A DNA stretch of 64,000 nucleotides, from assembly GCA_021397845.1 (NCBI GenBank), contig CM038049.1, positions 103,446,877 to 103,510,876 on the forward strand, given 5' to 3'. The stretch is from Areca catechu (taxonomy: Eukaryota > Streptophyta > Magnoliopsida > Arecales > Arecaceae). The position numbers and the translations under genes are program-made. Each line of letters opens with the position of its first letter. Position 1 is the stretch's first letter. The notes under the pieces were generated by a model, which saw nothing but the letters and a program-made list of their open reading frames with translations, did not search any database and was not told the origin of the DNA. Below, piece after piece: positions 1-10,081 of this stretch.

Positions 1-1577
1 GATGGGATAGGCTCTACCTTAACATCAGTAGGTGGAACCGGGGGTTGTGATGCAAGAGGTGTAGGATCAAACAATCTAGGTGTAGAAGGAGGTTGTGACT
101 GAGGTGGCTCTCTAGATGCTGAAGCTCTTGAAGCCTCGCGGCAAAAGAAAATCTCGATAAGAATACTAGATAGTCCAAAGCTCAATAGAGATGCCTTGAA
201 CACCCTTCTATAGACACTGAAGCTCTAAAGTATGCTGGGTACTAAGAGCATCCGCTGCTCCTCTCTATCGACCAAAATCCATGCGTAGGTCTCTAATATC
301 AGACTGCATGTCATCCTGCGGGTGCTGGCGACTCTTAACTGCCTCCACTCTAGAAGTCAACTGACTTAACTTTGTCCTGATCTCCTGAAGTCCAATACCA
401 ACTGTTTGATGTAGCTCACCAAACATCGAAGAGAAGGTGCTCGTCAGGGACTTTGAAAGCTATCTCAATTGTTGTGCAATAAAGGCCTGTGAAGTAGTCG
501 GTACACTGGTCGATGCTGAAGGTGCTGATGGGGCAACTGAAATTCCTGGTGGAGTCCTAGGACTACCAGGATGTCTCTTTGTCTGTCTCTGCTCCTTAGT
601 CTCAGCCTGTGAATCATCATCACCTCTGTCAGAAGCAGTCTCAATATCAGCCATGGGGTGCTCTGTCTGATCATCATCATTTGAAGAAGGGTGAACCACC
701 CTCTATCCCACATTCTCTTCGATCAAACTCCTTCAACTAGATGGTAGCCCATCTGCTGTAGGGACTTCATCGAATAGGTATCAGTATGATGCAGTGGTCT
801 ATCATTTTCTCTAGTAAGGTCAATCCCAAAGTCCTGAAATAGTAAAGTGAAAACCATGCCGTAAGGAAGGCAATCTTTCACCCTCCTTGCTGCATCCCTC
901 ATCTAAACCAGCATAATGTATGAGAGATTGAGGGCCTCCCCCTCAATCAAGCATCTTATAAAGGCCAAATCTCGCTCGCTCAACCAATCAAATTGGCCTA
1001 TCCTCGGCAAGAAAATCCTGCTAATCATGTTATGCAACAATCTTATTTCTAGTGACAACATGTTAGCCTGTACATTCCCCACACCATCTACATCTCTTCT
1101 CCCAAGGATGAGTCTAAGAGTTCTCTTCTTATCTTTTAGCACAAAATGATTCACTCCTTCATTAGGTATGTGCAGAACATTGCTTAATCTTTCTTCATCC
1201 ACAACTAATCTTACATGTTTAACAGTTGATTCAATGTGATGCTCTCCCAGGGTGAGGTTTTCGTAAAAGGTTCTTACCAAATTTGGATAAGTCAGAGTAT
1301 CCAAGGAACAAAAGTCACTCCACCCTTGAGCCTCTAACCAATCTCCTGCACTTAGCCCTAGTTCTTCCAAAAATTAAAAAAACTATTCTTCTTCCACTGG
1401 TAACGGGCGGTTAGCCATTGAAATTACCTGTCTTGGCAGAGAAGGTGACTCATTTCTTTCTTCCTCTTGTTCTTGAATAGGGGTCGACTCCTCTTCTCTG
1501 TGTTTTGACCTTCTTTCCCGCTATGCACTAGAATCCGCTTGCCTTGCTCTCTTCCATACTACCATCCTTGGATCCAT
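1..1577 (-). pseudogene. P: broken ORF of a non-autonomous LTR element (putative plant transposon protein family)
   Basis: Read on the minus strand, the frame starts at the ATG at 1577 and begins MDPRMVVWKRARQADSS. In-frame stops follow shortly afterwards. A clear 155-codon block lies at 1370-903. It includes VKHVRLVVDEERLSNVLHIP and RLLHNMISRIFLPRIGQFDW, and after one stop it continues with CLPYGMVFTLLF. This resembles the plant-specific 'putative plant transposon protein' domain (Pfam PF20167, recalled, not searched), whose biochemical role is unknown to me. A one-base frame change near 700-713 leads into an acidic Ser/Pro-rich linker (699-460) and then a weakly coiled-coil tail with several stops. 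The same domain order is present in the S pseudogene at 19330-21133, which supports one element family. No pol domains are visible. The copy runs off the left edge and is non-functional. Confidence 0.7.
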
Positions 1578-1922
1578 AACCAGAAATCAAAAGTGGGAGA
1601 GGATGAAATTCAAGAAAGGTGGGGTAGAGAGAGTGGTCCCTAGGCTTTGGAAGGGTTTTTTGGTAGGTCGCCTAAGGTTCAACAAGAAATAAAAGCCCTA
1701 GGTTTGGTCCTACGGGTTATATAAAAATGCCTAGCTCGACGTCCGAGGTGGCTCAGCCAGAAGTATGACTGATCGAGATGGCTCGAGCAAAAATACTTCG
1801 AAAAGGTTCTAAATAGCTCTAAAAGGTTTCTAATGATAGAAGGACACTATGTAAGGTGGTCATTATCCTTAAATTGATGTAGGAGGTCCTCTAGATAATG
1901 CTTCCTTAATTTAGAAGAAAAT
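1578..1922 (-). other. P: 5' untranslated leader
   Basis: This stretch lies upstream of the P start codon in the minus orientation and holds no convincing ORF. It ends exactly where the TG..CA-bounded LTR of G0 begins. The last five bases (1918-1922, AAAAT) would be one copy of the G0 target duplication. The partner copy must lie to the right of this window. The 5' LTR of P is therefore not visible here. Confidence 0.55.
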
Positions 1923-3384
1923 TGATGCAGGACCTAAGATGCATGCAAGTGATTCTTTGTTGTTTTTATGTTTTAGTGGATTGACTGATTCCTGAAATCA
2001 AACTAAGGATAGATCTAGAGATTCGCATAATGACAAGAAACTCTAGCATGTAGACATAGACCTTAAACAATGATAAAGAAGGACCCCGGGATTGAAAAAC
2101 TCTGATAGGACTTAGCTCTAAATCAATACCCTACTCAGGAGATTAGGGAGTGCAAACCTTTTGAAATTTTGAAGTGCTCGATGCCGAGTTCGCTCACACT
2201 TATGGATGGGGCCTAGAAGATCAAGCCCTCGATCCTGCAGATTCGTTGACTTTCTGTTAGATGGTCCTAAAGGCAAGGTAGGCCTACTCTTTTATGGATG
2301 GAACTGAAAGGGCCTGCAAGCAACCTAGAAACGAGATAGAAAAACAATAAGGCATAAGATAGCAAGGAAATGAAAGGGAAAGAAGTTAGGTCAAGAGGGG
2401 TTCTTCTTATTGGGCTTCCAAGAAGAGCTTCCAGTGGGGTGTCCTAGCTTGGGAGGTGGATTGCTAGCTTGTGTAAGAAGAAGATACCTAGGGCCTCACA
2501 CCCCTCGATGTTCCGAAGAACAAAGGCTCACTCTCTCACAGAGTTCCAAGTCACAAGACAAGGGCTAAAGATGAGAAAATGTCATATTTTTTTCATTCAT
2601 CATCAATGTTTTTACAAGAGGGTTAGGGCCCTATTTATAAGCTCCCAAGTCCTCACTTTATTTCAAAAAAAAGGGGTTATAAAACTTGATTTGAGGATGA
2701 ATCAAGGGGGTGCCCAATTTTGAATTTGAAATTTTACTTCACATGAACCAAGGGGCGTCCAACTTGAAATTTGAATTTTTTTCTTCATAAAGCTTGGCTG
2801 ACCATGACTTGGCTTGATCATGGTGGAATGGCTTGATTTGTGGAGTGGAGTGAGGATGTTATCTGCTTGGATCAAGGAGAGGTTAACGGGCATCCAACAT
2901 GGATTTTGAATTTGAATTTTCTTCTTGAACTTGGCCGCCCAATGGTGCTTGCTTTGAATTTGGTGAAGTGGCACCTCCCATGCCAGTGCCATTGATGATG
3001 TGGCACTCCATGAGCTGGCACTCCTAACTTGGCATGGAGGAGAGGTGGCTTGACTCTTTTTCAATTGGGCTTAACTTGATTACCCACTTATGGACCCATC
3101 TTCAAACTAGCTTGAACCCATCTTCGAATTGACTTGAGTTTGTGAGCCAACTTGGTAAATTGCAGGATCAACTGACCCTAACTTGACTAAATTAACTCAA
3201 ACTGGCCAAATTACAAGACTAAATCAAAATTGAAACTAACTAAATACTAATTACATGACACGAATGCAAATTACTTTGGCTTAAATGTCTTAATCCTTAT
3301 TACAAGAGCCAAAAGGACTTAGAACCCTAATCAAAAGTCCACAAAGGATTGAGGAGACTCTGTCTAATCCTGGTGCCCGAACCA
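1923..3384 (-). repeat. G0 3' LTR
   Basis: The LTR reads TGGTTCGGGCACCAGG inward from 3384 and ends ..GCATCA at 1923, giving TG..CA ends and 1,462 bp. The PPT side (3385 onward) is the sequence for ATTCTTCCAGGGTGAG on the plus strand, matching the same junction in G1, G2 and G3. A TATA-like box lies at 2631-2639 on the minus strand. The end of the pol frame continues about 58 bases into this LTR. Confidence 0.85.
2631..2639 (-). promoter_or_regulatory. TATA box of the G0 LTR
   Basis: The minus strand reads TATAAATAG within the LTR, followed by GC-rich sequence, in the expected U3/R position. This is a match by eye to the plant TATA consensus. Confidence 0.5.
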
Positions 3385-4199
3385 ATTCTTCCAGGGTGAG
3401 AGGAACTTGACCCGGTCGATAAGGGTTGGCTTGGCTCGGTATCTCTCAAGAAGGTCGGGTCGAGGTGCTGCAAGTCCTCTCGGGCAATCCATGAATCAAT
3501 GGACTCTAGCCGACCTTGCCAATGGACCAGGTAGTGTTGATAACCTTTTCCCCAGGTTGTGATAGCTTGATCGTCTAGGACATGCTTGATCCGTTCTCCT
3601 CTCTTAGGTAAAATTGGAGGTGGACACTCAGGATCGGGTTCACTCTCAAAGGATAGGTCAGGTCTAAATGGCTCGTTGGGTATCATTGCCAGCTCCATAT
3701 ACTCGGCTAAGTCTAAGATATTAAAAGTCGAGCTAATACCATAACCGGGGGTAGCTCAAGCACATAGGCATTAGGGCCAACTCTCCTTATCACTCTAAAG
3801 GGGCTAGCTCTATGAGCATGTAGTTTCTTAACGGTTCTAGGTAGGAACCATTCGGCCTAAGCCTAATCATTATAGAATCCCCTATTTCAAATACTTTGGC
3901 TTGCTTTCAGAAATCAGCCAATTTCTTGTATGTATTATTACTTAAATTAGTTTTTTGGCTAATCTCCTTATGCATGTCTCTAATATGCTGTGCAAATGAT
4001 TCTTGTGAACTTTGAGACTCGTGCATGGATGGGTAGGAGAATCAGATTGAGAGGGCGATTAGGTTTGTACCCATTGACAACCTCAAAAGGACTTTTGCCT
4101 GCGGTCCTATTTGCTGAGCTATTATAGGCAATTTCAGCTCAAGGTAAGAGAAGGTCCCAATTTCTAGTGTGCTCACCTACCAAGCATCATAGCAGGTTC
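3327..4199 (-). pseudogene. G0 integrase C-terminus and chromodomain
   Basis: The open block 3698-3327 (123 codons) encodes a chromodomain. Key stretch: ERIKHVLDDQAITTWGKGYQ, then a YLVHWQG core and DSWIAREDL. Chromodomains bind methylated histone H3 tails and guide integration of chromoviruses into heterochromatin. The tail (STGSSSSHPGRIGSGTRIRQ) crosses the PPT into the 3' LTR and stops at 3327, as it does in G1 and G3. Between 3700 and 4199 the integrase C-terminal region (the RLRP..F and KLHAHRASPF type motifs) is recognisable but has stops and frame changes. It is split from the integrase core at 10082 onward by G1. Confidence 0.8.
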
Positions 4200-5995
4200 T
4201 GGTGTGGACACCAGAAGCCGAAAGAAACTTCACTCCAACAAGGTTAGCCTTATCCCAATTTGGATCGAAGATAATTAGGTTACCTTGTATCCTTTAGTTC
4301 AAAAATATTTTATTTTTAAGAGTCATTTCCTTTTCAAGAGTCTTGTAATTAATTTTGAGTTTCAAACCAAGAGTGTTTATTGAGTCCTGTAATTACTTTT
4401 AAAATTTCATTTCTTATAAGTCCATTTCAAGTTTTAAAGTCTAGGTCAGTCAAGTCAGTTCAGTTGAGTTAAGTCTAATTCAGTTGAGTTAAGTCTAATC
4501 AAGTCTTAAAGCCATGAAAGCCAGCAACAAGACTCAAATTCTAGACCCCAGAATTTGACCACATCGAGAAGAGAAGACACATCAATCAAGCAAGAGAAAA
4601 GGACCATCAACTAGGACCACTGGGCGCCACATGTCATTCTTATCCAAGTAGAAGACCACCTCACCATGCCACGTCATCAGGTGCAACTTCACCAGCCACC
4701 TCATCACCCTTTGGGCGCCAACAAGGGAGATTCAAATTCAAGGAGGTTGGCCACATCCCTCCAAGTCCTCCACCAAATCCTCCAACCCCCCCCACATCCC
4801 TCCAAACTCTCCACCAAATCCTCCAACCCCCCTTGTAATCCTCCTCGATTTGGGGAGTTTTTAAATTTCAAAAGCTAGCTTTATGAGGCTATTAAAAGCC
4901 TTGGATGACCATTGTAAAAGAGATTGATTTTGGAAATGAATGAAGTTTGAAGTGAAGTTGTCTTGAGTTTTATGTGTGAAATTTTTCCTATCTTCTTCTT
5001 CCACGCCCAAAGCCACTCTCTTCCCTAGCAATTCATCATCCAAGCTCAAGGCAAAGGCATTGGAGTCGGCCAGATCTTCTCAACTATCTTTTCTTTGTTC
5101 ACAAGTTCTCCCATCCCTTCTTTATGTTTGCATCCTTCAACCTTAACTTTGATCTTCATTGCAGGATCCTTCGAAGTCCTTGAGTTGTGAACAGGGTTCC
5201 CCTTGACAATGAACCAACAAGCTGAAGCCCAAGTCCAGGGTTCTGATCACTGTTATCCAAGTTCTCCAGTCCAGAGCATCAGTAGTTTCAAGTTTTGAAT
5301 CATAGGAAGGTTGGAAAACTCATCAAGGTAAGTCCTCAATCATTAGCCCCTATTATCTAGATCTTCTTCCTTCTTAGTTTTAGAGTTGTGTCTAATCATG
5401 TAATAGTCCCTTTTCATATAATCCTTAAATCTTATTAAGATGAGTACAATGCTAAGTATAATTAGGTTTCATTGCTCTACAAACATCATATTCAAAACAT
5501 TAATCATATGCGTGCCGCATCAAATAAAGGCATTGGAGTCGGCCAGATCTTCTCAACTATCTTTTCTTTGTTCACAAGTTCTCCCATCCCTTCTTTATGT
5601 TTGCATCCTTCAACCTTAACTTTGATCTTCATTGCAGGATCCTTTGAAGTCCTTGAGTTGTGAACAGGGTTCCCCTTGACAATGAACCAACAAGCTGAAG
5701 CCCAAGTCCAGGGTTCTGATCACTGTTATCCAAGTTCTCCAGTCCAGAGCATCAGTAGTTTCAAGTTTTGAATCATAGGAAGGTTGAAAAACTCATCAAG
5801 GTAAGTCCTCAATCATTAGCCCCTATTATCTAGATCTTCTTCCTTCTTAGTTTTAGAGTTGTGTCTAATCATGTAATAGTCCCTTGTCATATAATCCTTA
5901 AATCTTATTAAGATGAGTACAATGCTAAGTATAATTAGGTTTCATTGCTCTACAAACACCATATTCAAAACATTAATCATATGCGTGCCGCATCA
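4200..5995 (+). repeat. G1 5' LTR (with internal duplication)
   Basis: It begins TGGTGTGGACACCAGA and ends GCCGCATCA, directly before the PBS. It is longer than the 3' copy because of the tandem duplication at 5053-5998. It also has one fewer copy of the 19-base unit GTTGAGTTAAGTCTAATTCA near 4460. A weak TATA-like stretch (TATTAAAAGC) lies near 4889. Confidence 0.88.
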
Positions 5996-5998
5996 AAT
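5053..5998 (+). repeat. 473 bp tandem duplication spanning the G1 LTR/PBS border
   Basis: Units 5053-5525 and 5526-5998 are nearly identical; I saw only a few base differences. Each unit ends with the LTR terminus GCATCA plus AAT, the spacer before the PBS. The duplication therefore includes three bases that lie outside the LTR. The 3' LTR has a single copy of this region. Confidence 0.9.
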
Positions 5999-6010
5999 TG
6001 GTATCAGAGC
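5999..6010 (+). promoter_or_regulatory. G1 primer binding site (initiator tRNA-Met)
   Basis: TGGTATCAGAGC follows the 5' LTR after a three-base spacer. It is complementary to the 3' end of plant initiator tRNA-Met, the standard primer for these elements. Confidence 0.9.
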
Positions 6011-7027
6011 ATGGTTGCATTAGGGTAGAATAGTTTTCTTTAAATCCAAGCAAGATCTAAAATTCATGCCTCCTAAGCGGGTGTACTCCAGTACACTGTC
6101 ACGACCCATGGGAATAATGAGCCCCTGGCCAGACGTGAGTTTTTTAGATTGAAGTTTGGGTAAGCCATTGCACTTGTTTGATTAGGTTCTGTTTTCTGAA
6201 AATTTGTATCTGTTTACTGTAATCTGTCTGCAGCTCCAAAGAAAAGTCACTAATTTTTTATTAAAATATTTTTTTTCTTGTTCCTTTTTAAGTCAGTTAT
6301 CACCATATTAAATTTCATTATCAGAAAAAAAATTATAAAAAAAATGAAAATTTCTGTAGTTCGACACTATCATTAGGGTTCTGTTCTATCCTTTTTATTT
6401 ATCTTCAATTGTAGGATCTGCTTAGAGTAGTACAGATCTTATTTTTAAAATTCCTTTCACCTGCATTGAAACATATAAGTTAGGAATCCTCTGTGAATTT
6501 TTCATAATTTTTGGACATTTTTTTCATCATGTTTTCCACACCACTTTCAAACTGCAACACACTTCTGCAGCACCTTTGCATTTCATTCATCTCATGAGAA
6601 ATCAAATTAAGGGCATCAATTTGACATAGGGTCAAGATTTCATCACCTGTCCCTAGCCCAAAAATCACCAACTAGCATATCGATCCCAGCCCATTAATTA
6701 AAATTGAGTAGAACGTTAATTGCCCTAGTGGGTTAGGGACACCAACAAATTAGGTTCAGGTTAGGGTCAAGTTAACTGTGTCAGCTAATTAGTGTGTGCT
6801 TACTGGCTTGGTGTCTAGGATTGGTGCATCAGGGCTTGTGATTTGGTCTGCCTACTTGGCTAATCTCAGATTGGTGTCTAAGGTTGGCAATCAGGGACCT
6901 TCACTCCCCACCACCTACCTGGCTAAGTCCCATAAGTACTACTGGCTAGTTGGTTCACTTAATTAAACCTCTAATTTGTGCTCTAGGTCTAGGAAATCTT
7001 AGCTCGAGCTTGAGTCCATTTGCATGC
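6011..7027 (+). other. G1 untranslated leader with conserved hairpin module
   Basis: This is about 1 kb without a credible ORF between the PBS and the gag-like start. At 6806-6930 it carries the module GGTGTCTAGGA ... TTGGCTAATC-TCA-GATTGG-TGTCTAAGG ... CACCTACCTGGCTAAGTC. The same arrangement is found in the leaders of G4, copia A and copia B. The central part can fold as a short stem with a three-base loop. Confidence 0.65.
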
Positions 7028-8018
7028 ATGACAACTAGAGCAGGGACACCATATTCACCAATCCAAGCCCAGTCCAGTGTAGCCATGGACCCGAATCTTG
7101 AAACCATGCTGAAAGGCCTAAATGATCTAATGGCCCAATTAAACCAAATGCTGGCTAAACAATTTTCCTTAGACCAACCAACTCCTACTTTCCCATTAGC
7201 TCATATGAATGATAGGAGTAAGAACCCTGAAGTACAAGTTGAGTTCATGAATACTCAAGACTTAGGGTATCCTCAAACTGAAGGGCTAGGGAAGGAAGAA
7301 GGCAAGTCTGAACCTAGTAAATATGTGTATGAGACTAACATAAGTTTAATAGATGAATATGAAGGGGAAGACTGTGAAGAGAACAACTTTAATATCTTAC
7401 CTGAGGAAACCTTTGGTAAAGAAAAGATTATTGAGCCTAGTCCTGAAACATCAGAACAACCGAAATTTAGTGAGGACTTGGTTCCCGTAAGACAATGCCC
7501 TCAGGAAGAACCCAATACTTTAGCTTCGACACAAGAACTCCTTCAGGTACCTGAGAAGAACCCAATCATTATTTTAGAAGACTTTCCTGATGACCTTCAA
7601 CTACCTAGAAGCATCCCGCCTGTAGATCAATATTCAAATCTTAAGGTCATCATGAGTAACCAAGGTCTGTTTCAAGATTCCCCTAAATTATCCCAAGACT
7701 CGGATTTCTATTTCCTGCCTTCCTGTAGATCAATATTCAAATCTTAAGGTCATCATGAGTAACCAAGGTCTGTTTCAAGATTCCCCTAAATTATCCCAAG
7801 ACTCGGATTTCTATTTCCTGCCTTTCCTTAAGTCTTATCCTAATTTTAGAGCCATTAAGTTTCATTTTGATGAGATTACTAGGTTGCATGAGCCTTTAAA
7901 GCCTATTCCTTTTGCTACCTACTTTTGGAAAACCTTATGGCATTTGCTAGGAACCCATGGTAAATTCTCATGTGCATACCAGACCAGGGTCAAACCTAGA
8001 GAGTCATTAATCTGTTAG
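7028..8018 (+). pseudogene. G1 ORF1: gag-end/integrase-fragment fusion, frameshifted
   Basis: The start at 7028 (MTTRAGT) is chosen because G4 has a matching MSTRSGV start. An N-terminal helix-rich segment (LETMLKGLNDLMAQLNQMLA) is followed by an acidic linker and then YVYETNISLIDEYEGED. That last motif matches VYEAGMNLVDEYEVEEE after the zinc knuckles of G3. The end ([22 protein letters not shown]) is a piece of the integrase core, compare [20 protein letters not shown] in G3. A 103 bp duplication at 7621-7826 shifts the frame and stops the protein at 7747; the second part reads 7755-8018. Seen: an internal deletion product without gag core, CCHC, protease, RT or RNase H. Its function, if any, is unknown. 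Confidence 0.7.
7621..7826 (+). repeat. 103 bp tandem duplication inside G1 ORF1
   Basis: Units 7621-7723 and 7724-7826 are essentially identical. The unit is not a multiple of three, so it breaks the ORF. G4 has no such duplication, so this is a private change of this copy. Confidence 0.9.
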
Positions 8019-8109
8019 GTTTAGACCCTAGAGAGTCTAATAAAATTCCTCTCAATAAAGATGCCTAGTTCAGTTTGCATTTCGTAAGTGCTTGTGTAAG
8101 TTTTTGAGT

Positions 8110-8816
8110 CTGCTGAGTTTTTTGCACAGCATGTCACAAATCTGCATAAAGAAATCAGTAATAAGATCAACCTGAGCAATGAAACTTATAAACACTTAGC
8201 TGACTCACATAAGAGGGCTAAAGAATTCTGTGAAGGGGATTATGCGATGATTAGGCTCAACCCTGAATGGTTTCCCCCTGGAACCATAAAAAAGCTGCAT
8301 GCCCGCGGAGCGGGACCTTTTAAGATCTTAAGGAAAATATGGCCTAATGCATATGTTTTGGAACTTCCACCTGATATGGGTATTAGTACAACCTTCAATG
8401 TTTCAGACCTAGTAGAATACAAAGAACCACTACTAATACCTAGTGAGCCTTTTGAGTCAGAAACTTTCATTGAGAGTGAACATATTTTCGAGTGTCCACC
8501 ACCAACCTTACCTGAGCAGAGAGAGAGGATTGAGAGAATCCTGGATGACAAGATCATTACTACCAGGAATAAGGACTATCAGTGATACCTGGTTCAATGG
8601 CAAGGTCGACCTGAATCCGACAACTCTTGGATTACTCGAGAGGACCTGCAAAGACTTAACCCAGACTTGTTCGAGCATTACCAGGGCAAAACTGAACCAT
8701 ACTCGACTGGGTCGAGTTCTGCCCACCCCAGGAGAATTGGTGTGGACACCAGAAGCCGAAAGAAACTTCACTCCAACAAGGTTAGCCTTATCCCAATTTG
8801 GATCGAAGATAATTAG
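8110..8816 (+). pseudogene. G1 integrase C-terminus and chromodomain remnant
   Basis: The frame carries AQHVTNLHKEISNKINLSNE, then GDYAMIRLNPEWFPPGTIKK and HARGAGPFKILR, and then a chromodomain (RIERILDDKIITTRNKDYQ, stop, YLVQWQGRPESDNSWITRED). This matches the G3 integrase tail closely. One stop (TGA at 8583-8585) replaces an expected Arg codon. Downstream of the stop the frame stays open through the PPT into the 3' LTR and ends at 8816. The upstream part from 8019 to 8110 has stops. Retention of this domain in an element without integrase core suggests that the sequence is kept for other reasons or simply has not yet been lost. Confidence 0.8.
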
Positions 8817-10081
8817 GTTACCTTATATCCTTTAGTTCAAAAATATTTTATTTTTAAGAGTCATTTCCTTTTCAAGAGTCCTGTAATTAATTTTGAGTTT
8901 CAAATCAAGAGTGTTTATTGAGTCCTGTAATTACTTTTAAAATTTCATTTCTTATAAGTCCATTTCAAGTTTTAAAGTCTAGGTCAGTCAAGTCAGTTCA
9001 GTTGAGTTAAGTCTAATTCAGTTGAGTTAAGTCTAATTCAGTTGAGTTAAGTCTAATCAAGTCTTAAAGCCATGAAAGCCAGCAACAAGACTCAAATTCT
9101 AGACCCCAGAATTTGACCACATCGAGAAGAGAAGACACATCAACCAAGCAAGAGAAAAGGACCATCAACTAGGACCACTGGGCACCACATGCCATTCTTA
9201 TCCAAGTAGAAGACCACCTCACCATGCCACGTCATCAGGTGCAACTTCACCAGCCACCTCATCACCCTTTGGGCGCCAACAAGGGAGATTCAAATTCAAG
9301 GAGGTTGGCCACATCCCTCCAAGTCCTCCACCAAATCCTCCAACCCCCCCCACATCCCTCCAAACTCTCCACCAAATCCTCCAACCCCCCCTTGTAATCC
9401 TCCTCGATTTGGAGAGTTTTTAAATTTCAAAAGCTAGCTTTGTGAGGCTATTAAAAGCCTTGGACGCCCATTGTAAAAGAGATTGATTTTGGAAATGAAT
9501 GAAGTTTGAAGTGAAGTTGTCTTGAGTTTTATGTGTGAGATTTTTCCTATCTTCTTCTTCCACGCCCAAAGCCACTCTCTTCCCTAGCAATTCATCATCC
9601 AAGCTCAAGGCAAAGGCATTGGAGTCGGCCAGATCTTCTCAACTATCTTTTCTTTGTTCACAAGTTCTCCCATCCCTTCTTTATGTTTGCATCCTTCAAC
9701 CTTAACTTTGATCTTCATTGCAGGATCCTTCGAAGTCCTTGAGTTGTGAACAGGGTTCCCCTTGACAATGAACCAACAAGCTGAAGCCCAAGTCCAGGGT
9801 TCTGATCACTGTTATCCAAGTTCTCCAGTCCAGAGCATCAGTAGTTTCAAGTTTTGAATCGTAGGAAGGTTGGAAAACTCATCAAGGTAAGTCCTCAATC
9901 ATTAGCCCCTATTGTCTAGATCTTCTTCCTTCTTAGTTTTAGAGTTGTGTCTAATCATGTAATAGTCCCTTTTCATATAATCCTTAAATCTTATTAAGAT
10001 GAGTACAATGCTAAGTATAATTAGGTTTCATTTCTCTACAAACACCATATTCAAAACATTAATCATATGCGTGCCGCATTA
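8738..10081 (+). repeat. G1 3' LTR
   Basis: It begins TGGTGTGGACACCAGA after the PPT region and ends GCCGCATTA at 10081. The expected CA end has become TA by one C-to-T change. It is followed by the target duplication GGTTC at 10082-10086. Length is 1,344 bp with a single copy of the region duplicated in the 5' LTR. Confidence 0.88.

Larger units (their letters stand above)
4200..10081 (+). mobile_element. G1: non-autonomous Reina-related LTR retrotransposon, complete
   Basis: Two LTRs (4200-5995 and 8738-10081) flank a 2.7 kb interior with a PBS at 5999. The five-base duplication GGTTC is at 4195-4199 and 10082-10086. Removing the element rejoins the G0 integrase, which then matches the same region of G3 near 28190-28240. 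The interior lacks CCHC, protease, RT and RNase H. It keeps a gag-derived ORF, a piece of the integrase core, and the integrase C-terminus with chromodomain. LTRs are closely similar apart from a 473 bp duplication in the 5' copy, so insertion is fairly recent. Movement would need proteins from an autonomous Reina relative. Confidence 0.9.

Noticed and set aside
4666..5663. Short open frames in the G1 LTRs (for example 4666-4878, 5472-5663)
   Set aside because: They are repeated because the LTR and its internal duplication are repeated, and have no coding signature.
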